Assembly: GCF_011250555.1 (NCBI RefSeq)
Contig: NZ_JAANMZ010000002.1
Span: 248,001 to 312,000 of the forward strand
Length of the DNA stretch: 64,000 nucleotides
Direction of reading: 5' to 3'
From: Bacillus sp. MM2020_4
GTDB taxonomy: Bacteria; Bacillota; Bacilli; Bacillales; Cytobacillaceae
Shown here: positions 58,981 to 64,000 of the stretch, one piece after another
How positions within the stretch are numbered: position 1 is the stretch's first letter
Layout of the letters: every line of letters starts with the position of its first letter
The notes under the pieces: generated by a model
The model's input: the letters and a program-made list of their open reading frames with translations, nothing else
Databases searched by the model: none
Told to the model about the DNA's origin: nothing
Position numbers and translations under genes: made by a program

Positions 58981-59095
58981 CTCCTTATAAACTAAGACTC
59001 GCCATCCCCAGGCGTCCCCACGTATCACGCAGAAAACTTACTACCTGTTCTGTGCGGTTGTAGCACGGGTGCGCTACAAACATAACATTAGAATA
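58981..59095 (-). ncRNA. L21 leader (ribosomal protein leader RNA)
   Basis: Three hairpins in the minus-strand 5' UTR: TGTAGC/GCTACA with inner CAC/GTG; CGCA-AGAA with TTCTGCG; and GAC-GCC with GGC-GTC. This order before an AAGGAGGTG SD fits the known L21 leader of Firmicutes. A perfect TTGACA at 59117-59122 at the rng end may supply the -35. Confidence 0.75.
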
Positions 59096-59105
59096 CTAAC
59101 ATAAT

Positions 59106-60566
59106 TTAAAGATAAGTGTCAATAGCTTTTAGGGAGATATCCCGGTCATTGCCAAATTGTTTCAGGATAAAATATGGTTTTGCTGCCGGCTTAATTGAAA
59201 AATAAAGCTTTATTTGCAGCAGTTCTTCTAACGCTTGTTTTTGGGCATCATTTTCGCCTAATAGAGCCTCTTTTACCTCTTTAGAAGTCTCAATCAGGAT
59301 TGCCTCAAATTCCGCGTGACGGTGCTCTAGCAGCTCTCGTTCAAGCCGAAAGGCAATAGTTTCCACGCTTAGGATCCGCCCCGTCCCTTCACAAACAGGA
59401 CATTTCGTTTGAAGTGCTTCAGACAGTGCTACCTTTGTCCTTTTTCTTGTTATTTGTAGGATTCCAAGTGGCGTAAAACCGATGACCTTTGTTCTTTTTT
59501 CATCTTTTGTTAATTCCGTTTCGATAGTACCGAGAATCCGGTCCTTGTCCAACTCACGTTTCATATCAATAAAGTCAATGAGGACTATGCCACCAATATC
59601 TCGTAGTTTGAGCTGCCTAATGATTTCTTTCGCGGCAAGCTGATTGGTTTTAAGGACCGTATCTTGGTAATCAAACTTTCCAGAAAACTTCCCTGTATTC
59701 ACATCGATAATGGTAAGTGCCTCGGTTTCGTCAAAAATAAGATAGGCCCCCTGATCGAGCCAGACGATCCGCTTTAAGGCTTTGTCAATTTCATGCTCAA
59801 CATTATTTGCGGAGAAAATATTTTCTTTGCCGTTATAGTAGGTGTACTTTACTTGGTTATTGGCCTGCTCAAGCATTTTTTTTACAGCCAGGTCATCAAC
59901 GATTACTTCGCCAGACTTCATGCTTGTGGCTTGGGCTAAGATCATTTCAATGAAAGTATCTTTTTGAAAAATCAATCCCGGTTTCTTTGCGTTCTTTTGT
60001 AAAAGTTTCTGGTATTCTTGCCTTAAGGTTTGCAGTTCTTCTTGGATTTCTTCTTCAGTACTCGTCATGCTGGAAGTACGGAAAATGATGCCTTCTTCTT
60101 CGGTTTTAAGGCGGCTGCCAAGGCGGCGAAGGGTGGCCTGTTTAGACTCATCGGCAATTTTTTTCGATACGGCAATATAACGCCCTTTGGGCATGTAAAT
60201 AAGGTGGTTTCCTTGGATTTCGATAATTCCCGTTACCTTTGGCCCTTTTGTGCCGGTTGCATCCTTGTCGACCTGAACGAGCATTTTTTCACCTTGGTGA
60301 ACAAAGGATGTTACGCTCTTTTGCTTGTCGGAAGCAAGTATATACGATGGGAGGTTATCTCGGTGCAAATAGGCATTTTTCTCTTCTGCAATATCGATAA
60401 ACACTGCATTCATCCCCGGGAGTACCTTTGTTACTGTCCCAAAATAAATATTACCGACCAGCGAGCGCTGTTCCGGTCGGTCAAAAGCGATATTTTCGAC
60501 ACGGTTGTCACGGAGATAGGCAAAGCGCTTCTCCCGCGCCGTGTAATTGATAATTAATGTTTCCAA
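59106..60566 (-). CDS. rng: Ribonuclease G/E family endoribonuclease
   Basis: A 486-aa protein. The start is taken as TTG (M-ETLIINYTAREK), 9 nt after GAGG. An S1 domain (NIYFGTVTKVLPGMNAVFIDIAEEKNAYL, about 38-66) is followed by the RNase H-like/DNase I-like catalytic core with TIIDVNTGKFSGK and VLIDFIDMKRE (about 290-335) and the zinc-link CPVCEGTGR (about 393). B. subtilis lacks RNase E/G and uses RNase Y; several other bacilli have this gene at the same place before rplU. Confidence 0.94.
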   Translation of the reverse strand: METLIINYTAREKRFAYLRDNRVENIAFDRPEQRSLVGNIYFGTVTKVLPGMNAVFIDIAEEKNAYLHRDNLPSYILASDKQKSVTSFVHQGEKMLVQVDKDATGTKGPKVTGIIEIQGNHLIYMPKGRYIAVSKKIADESKQATLRRLGSRLKTEEEGIIFRTSSMTSTEEEIQEELQTLRQEYQKLLQKNAKKPGLIFQKDTFIEMILAQATSMKSGEVIVDDLAVKKMLEQANNQVKYTYYNGKENIFSANNVEHEIDKALKRIVWLDQGAYLIFDETEALTIIDVNTGKFSGKFDYQDTVLKTNQLAAKEIIRQLKLRDIGGIVLIDFIDMKRELDKDRILGTIETELTKDEKRTKVIGFTPLGILQITRKRTKVALSEALQTKCPVCEGTGRILSVETIAFRLERELLEHRHAEFEAILIETSKEVKEALLGENDAQKQALEELLQIKLYFSIKPAAKPYFILKQFGNDRDISLKAIDTYL

Positions 60567-60622
60567 AACTGGTGTCCTCACTTTTAAAAAATATTGATTA
60601 TAAAAACAGAACGAGGCGAAGT

Positions 60623-60649
60623 AAAAGCGCTCGATAACCGGGCGCTTTT
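60623..60649. terminator. Hairpin after spoIVFB
   Basis: AAAAGCGC pairs with GCGCTTTT around 11 nt. The T-run (GCTTTTTTTC) is on the plus-strand side, while the minus strand continues ACTTCGCC, so as a spoIVFB terminator it is weak. Resembles the outer stem of the dispersed repeats but lacks their right end. Confidence 0.5.
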
Positions 60650-60673
60650 GCTTTTTTTCAATTATACACTTTT

Positions 60674-61540
60674 TTAATAAGAAAAGAGAAGATCACTGAT
60701 TTTATCGGTTAGGCGCTTTTCTGTAAAGTAGGCATGCAGGAGCTCGTTTTCATCTAAAGTGCCTTTTTCCTTCCCCTCCGCTTCAACAATAATCGGATGC
60801 TTACAGCCGCGTTGGAATTTTTCCAATACGTGAATAAGTAAATCCTGCTCATTAGCCTGGATAGGCTTCAACGCCTGTAACTCGGATTTTTTTCCATAAT
60901 AGCGCTCTAATAAGAATCTCATAAAGATAAAGCGGCGCTGCTTCCACTCGTGGTACAGCGAGAAAAACAAGAAGGCAATCACGACCCATACATTGAGATT
61001 AGAAGGTGCAGCCAGTAAAATCAGGATTGAAAACAAGGTCAACCCGAAAAAGGAAATCAAAAGTGTCAGGCGGTGGGCACTTGGAAAGGAATTTTTTAAT
61101 GATAGCAGTAAAAATACTAGCTTTCCGCCATCAAGCGGCCAAACTGGAAAAAGGTTAAAGACCAGGATCATGACGTTGTAGTGAAGAAACAGGTTAAATA
61201 AGTCCTCTGAAATCACATCCGTTGAAAATAATGCGTATGACGCCGCCACCATCCACACATGCTGAAGCGGCCCAGCGATCACAACAATTGTTTCTTCCTT
61301 TAGTGGACGATTGCCGTGTTCATCCATTTCCGCCACCCCGCCAAACGGCAGGAGGGTGATCTTTTTGATTCTCCATGAAAAAAAAGAAGCCGCAACAGCA
61401 TGCCCCAATTCATGAATAAAAATAATCGCAAGCAGCAGGCAGACTTCGAGGAAATACCCAGTCGCAATCGATAGGGCAATCACCATCCATAACAATGGAT
61501 GGATAGAAGTGAGTCGAAGTAAACTAATAGCTCTATTCAA
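60674..61540 (-). CDS. spoIVFB: Stage IV sporulation intramembrane metalloprotease SpoIVFB
   Basis: A 288-aa site-2-type protease. HELGH zinc motif in TM2 (about 43-47), the second motif NLFPVWPLDGGKL (about 133-145), about six helices and a C-terminal CBS-like domain (about 215-288). It cleaves pro-sigma-K in the membrane around the forespore and is held inactive by BofA and SpoIVFA. It overlaps spoIVFA by 8 nt. Confidence 0.95.
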   Translation of the reverse strand: MNRAISLLRLTSIHPLLWMVIALSIATGYFLEVCLLLAIIFIHELGHAVAASFFSWRIKKITLLPFGGVAEMDEHGNRPLKEETIVVIAGPLQHVWMVAASYALFSTDVISEDLFNLFLHYNVMILVFNLFPVWPLDGGKLVFLLLSLKNSFPSAHRLTLLISFFGLTLFSILILLAAPSNLNVWVVIAFLFFSLYHEWKQRRFIFMRFLLERYYGKKSELQALKPIQANEQDLLIHVLEKFQRGCKHPIIVEAEGKEKGTLDENELLHAYFTEKRLTDKISDLLFSY

Positions 61541-62321
61541 AGCGAATCACCTGGATGGGATCGATGAAATTATCATCTTTTTTTATCGCAAAATAATATT
61601 TGCCTTTTGTTTTATCCTCTCCCGTTGAAGCAGAAACCGTGCCTACTACCGTTCTTTTATCAATATGGTCATATTTGTTAACTTTTACTTCCTCTAAATT
61701 TCCATACCATGTTTGCGAACCATCTGGATGCTGAATAACAACGGTCTTCCCTAATCCATCCTTGATTCCCACGAAGGTTACAAACCCATCATCAATAGAC
61801 TGGACAGCTGCACCCTTCCCCGTTTCGATCATAATCCCTTGACCATTTTTTTCAAAGTTTTCAAGGATCTTTCCCATCGCTGGAACGGAAAAATTCTGCT
61901 CTTTGACTATTGTCTTTTTTCCTGCTTGATCTTCTTCTGTAAACGGAAGCAATGCGAGGGGCTTGCCAAATTTGTCCTCATACCAGTTTGAAACTGTGGC
62001 AAATTTAAAGTCCAGATCCATTTGCTTAACAACAAACTCTTTTACCGGCTCAAAGGTTGCCGTTTGATTCCGAAACAAAATCGCTACCACCAAGAACAGG
62101 AGGACAGATGCTAATATTTTGAAAAAGAAAACTTCCTTTTTAAACAGTGGATGTCCTTCCTCTCCGCCGCCGTTTCCAGAAGGAGTAGAAGGAGTAAAGC
62201 TGTATGTTTCATCATCACCATGCCATACCATTTGGCGGTCAGCAGTTTTGTTCGTTGGAACCTGTTCTTTTTTCCTTTTAGCGATTCGTCGCCGTATTTC
62301 CTCCGGTGTAGACCGCGCCAT
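61533..62321 (-). CDS. spoIVFA: Stage IV sporulation protein SpoIVFA
   Basis: A 262-aa protein starting MARSTPEEIRRRIAKRKKE (an ATG two codons upstream is also possible). A basic cytoplasmic part, one helix (about 72-90) and a C-terminal LytM/M23-like domain with VTFVGIKDGLGKTVVIQHPDGSQTWYGNL that lacks the full zinc site, so it is a scaffold rather than a peptidase. It regulates SpoIVFB and is itself cut by SpoIVB. The longer open frame overlaps minD and its terminator and is rejected. Confidence 0.92.
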   Translation of the reverse strand: MARSTPEEIRRRIAKRKKEQVPTNKTADRQMVWHGDDETYSFTPSTPSGNGGGEEGHPLFKKEVFFFKILASVLLFLVVAILFRNQTATFEPVKEFVVKQMDLDFKFATVSNWYEDKFGKPLALLPFTEEDQAGKKTIVKEQNFSVPAMGKILENFEKNGQGIMIETGKGAAVQSIDDGFVTFVGIKDGLGKTVVIQHPDGSQTWYGNLEEVKVNKYDHIDKRTVVGTVSASTGEDKTKGKYYFAIKKDDNFIDPIQVIRFE

Positions 62322-62384
62322 CCCCATCAACCCTTTTCCCACTTTTTTGTACAAGTCTATGTAGAGAAAATGCAGAGTATGACA

Positions 62385-62420
62385 TAAAAAAATAGCCTGT
62401 CCGCATGAAAGCGGGCAGGC
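62385..62420 (-). terminator. minD terminator
   Basis: GCCTGCCCGC pairs with GCGGACAGGC (one mismatch) around TTTCAT, followed on the minus strand by TATTTTTTT. It separates minCD from spoIVFAB. Confidence 0.92.
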
Positions 62421-62427
62421 ATATCGA

Positions 62428-63231
62428 TTAGCGCACACCAAAAAACTTTTTAATTTTTGTAAAGACACCTTTATTTGCTTCCTCAAGAGGCTGCAAAGGA
62501 ATCGATTCTCCGAGAATCCTTCTGGCAATATTACGATAAGCAATCGATGCCCGGCTATTTGGATTTAGTGCAATTGGTTCGCCGTGATTGGAAGCCTTGA
62601 TGACCTCTTCGTCGTCTGCAACAATACCAATAAGCTCAATCGATAAATGCTGGGTAATTTCATCGATATCGAGCATATCGCCACTCTTCATCATATGATT
62701 ACGAATCCGGTTGACGACTAATTTAGGCGCTTCCATATTCTTTTGCTTTTCAATCAGACCGATAATACGGTCCGCATCACGAACGGCGGAAACCTCCGGC
62801 GTTGTAACAATTATCGCCTTATCCGCTCCGGCCAACGCATTTTGGAAACCTTGTTCAATACCGGCGGGACAATCAATAATGATATAATCATAATCTTGCT
62901 TTAATTCAGTAATCAATTCCCGCATCTGCTCGGGCTTGACCGCTGATTTATCAACCGTTTGGGCTGCGGGCAGCAAATATAACAACCCATCAAAACGTTT
63001 GTCCTTAACCAATGCTTGATGGATTTTGCATCTTTTTTCTACTACATCGACCAGATCATAAATGATTCTGTTTTCAAGTCCCATTACAACATCCAAGTTT
63101 CGAAGACCGATGTCAGTATCCACTAAGCATACTTTTTTACCTTGAAGGGCTAGAGACGTCCCAATATTAGCAGAAGTTGTCGTTTTCCCAACGCCGCCCT
63201 TACCAGATGTAATTACTATTGCTTCTCCCAC
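62428..63231 (-). CDS. minD: Septum site-determining ATPase MinD
   Basis: A 267-aa deviant Walker A ATPase: KGGVGKTTTSANIG (about 10-23), switch I DTDIGLRNLD and switch II DCPAGIEQGF. The C-terminal amphipathic helix VFTKIKKFFGVR anchors it to the membrane. It recruits MinC to block division near poles. It lies 1 bp downstream of minC. Confidence 0.98.
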   Translation of the reverse strand: MGEAIVITSGKGGVGKTTTSANIGTSLALQGKKVCLVDTDIGLRNLDVVMGLENRIIYDLVDVVEKRCKIHQALVKDKRFDGLLYLLPAAQTVDKSAVKPEQMRELITELKQDYDYIIIDCPAGIEQGFQNALAGADKAIIVTTPEVSAVRDADRIIGLIEKQKNMEAPKLVVNRIRNHMMKSGDMLDIDEITQHLSIELIGIVADDEEVIKASNHGEPIALNPNSRASIAYRNIARRILGESIPLQPLEEANKGVFTKIKKFFGVR

Positions 63232-63232
63232 C

Positions 63233-63913
63233 TTAATGTCCCCCTTCGAATCTGTTTAAATTAGGCCGTAAATGAATTAAAACTTGTAATCTATCAACAA
63301 GAATTTGCCGATCCTCATCTATGTACGCGCATTCCATTTCCCGCTTTTCATTGTTTTGAATAGTGTCTGGGGCCCGATTGATAGAATCACTTATCTTCAG
63401 CTGAGTTGGCTTCATACTGGAAGCCACAATGACTGCCGCCAGATTGCCAAAGCAGCCAGCATGTGCCACACCTTTTAAGGAACCCATGATAAATATATTT
63501 CCACCGGCAACTACCATTCCACCTGGATTGACATCACCGATCAATAGTAAATCACCAGGAGCTTTTAGAACCTGTCCCGAACGAACAATACTAGAAACAG
63601 TCATAATCTCATTTTCAGCTTTTAGGCTTTTCGCCTCTTCCTTAGTGATGACCTCTGATTCAATTTCATCGACAACAAAATTCTTTTTTTGACGGATCAA
63701 GCTCTTTAGCTCTTCCCGCTGCACTTCGGACAAATATCGATTACCAACATTCACTTTGACAGAGATTAAGTTGCGTTCTTCCTGTGTCCTTGAATTGATC
63801 GAAAGCTTTTGTTCAAGTTCCTTTTTTAGTTCCTCGTAGGAACATTTATCATCAAGATGAAGGACAAGACCTTCCTTCGTTCCTTTTATTGTAACATTTT
63901 GCCGTTTTTTCAT
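63233..63913 (-). CDS. minC: Septum site-determining protein MinC
   Basis: A 226-aa FtsZ-assembly inhibitor. The N-terminal domain (about 1-100) is followed by the beta-helical C-terminal domain, with [36 protein letters not shown] as its hallmark. MinCD order matches the Bacillus mreBCD-minCD operon. The remaining 87 bp to the window edge hold its SD (GAGGTG) and AT-rich DNA but no stop of an upstream mreD could be assigned. Confidence 0.97.
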   Translation of the reverse strand: MKKRQNVTIKGTKEGLVLHLDDKCSYEELKKELEQKLSINSRTQEERNLISVKVNVGNRYLSEVQREELKSLIRQKKNFVVDEIESEVITKEEAKSLKAENEIMTVSSIVRSGQVLKAPGDLLLIGDVNPGGMVVAGGNIFIMGSLKGVAHAGCFGNLAAVIVASSMKPTQLKISDSINRAPDTIQNNEKREMECAYIDEDRQILVDRLQVLIHLRPNLNRFEGGH

Positions 63914-64000
63914 GGAGAAAATTCACCTCATAATTAAAAAAGAAGTCTCTAAACACACAAATTTTCCCGTTCGAAAAGTAAAATTTTGTATGCCCTTATA

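Noticed and set aside
62322..62543. N-terminal extension of the spoIVFA frame
   Set aside because: It overlaps minD and its terminator. The family start and size fit the ATG at 62321.

Overview
The window reads as a chromosomal segment of an endospore-forming Bacillaceae (Bacillus sensu lato, probably nearer Neobacillus/Mesobacillus-type bacilli than B. subtilis itself). Evidence: AT-rich DNA, strong AGGAGG-type ribosome sites, frequent TTG/GTG starts, T-box leaders, sporulation genes (safA, coxA-like, bofC, spoVB, spoIVFA/FB, spo0B) and gene order that follows the B. subtilis minC-obg-ruv-secDF-rel-hisS-alaS-greA-mtnN region almost gene for gene. Differences from B. subtilis: an RNase G gene before rplU, no yrrT, no yrvC/yrvD between recJ and secDF, no nad genes between safA and niaR, and a phosphotransferase-like kinase gene overlapping the end of safA. 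Most genes are on the minus strand, so transcription mostly runs from high to low coordinates.

Layout, low to high coordinate. 1-2.1 kb: sulfur recycling (mccB start, mccA, mtnN) and yrzA. 2.1-10.2 kb: yrrS, pbpI, greA, udk, the tRNA wobble 5-methoxyuridine set trhP2/trhP1/trmR, and mltG. 10.4-14.5 kb: yrzB, ruvX, ireB and alaS with a T-box leader. 14.5-22.5 kb: an AI-2E-type permease, small yrz proteins, yrrD, recD2, a TPR protein, mnmA with its cysteine desulfurase, and cymR. 22.7-27 kb: rarA (plus strand), an ABC exporter pair and tcdA. 27.1-30.8 kb: 6S RNA, aspS, hisS and a T-box leader. 30.9-41.9 kb: yrzK, amidase yrvJ (plus), dtd, rel, apt, recJ, secDF, comN. 42-49.8 kb: spoVB (plus), yrbG, yrzE (plus), yajC, tgt, queA, ruvB, ruvA, bofC. 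50-54.5 kb: spore coat/cortex block (coxA-like lipoprotein, kinase, safA) and niaR (plus). 54.5-63.9 kb: pheA, pheB, obg, spo0B, rpmA, prp, rplU with its leader, rng, spoIVFB, spoIVFA, minD, minC.

Much of the window serves translation quality: three aminoacyl-tRNA synthetases, wobble-base modification (trhP1/P2-trmR, mnmA-yrvO, tgt-queA, tcdA), D-Tyr deacylase, rel, L21/L27 and the Prp protease that matures L27. A second theme is DNA repair and recombination (recD2, rarA, ruvABX, recJ), a third is cell envelope and sporulation.

The most unusual content is non-coding. A dispersed repeat family (at least nine copies or remnants, two near-full-length at about 33.05 and 49.92 kb) folds into long hairpins with a compensatory base-pair change between copies, several copies start within a few bases of a stop codon, and its conserved right end looks like a sigma-A promoter; one such end lies just upstream of rarA. 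A separate, unrecognised three-stem RNA-like structure ending in a T-run precedes trmR. Other points: an apparent AUC start codon for yrzE, a greA terminator whose 3' arm doubles as the pbpI ribosome-binding site, a perfect 18-bp REP-like palindrome after rarA, and operator-like repeats before the ABC operon and greA. No phage, insertion sequence with transposase, CRISPR array or tRNA/rRNA gene was seen.
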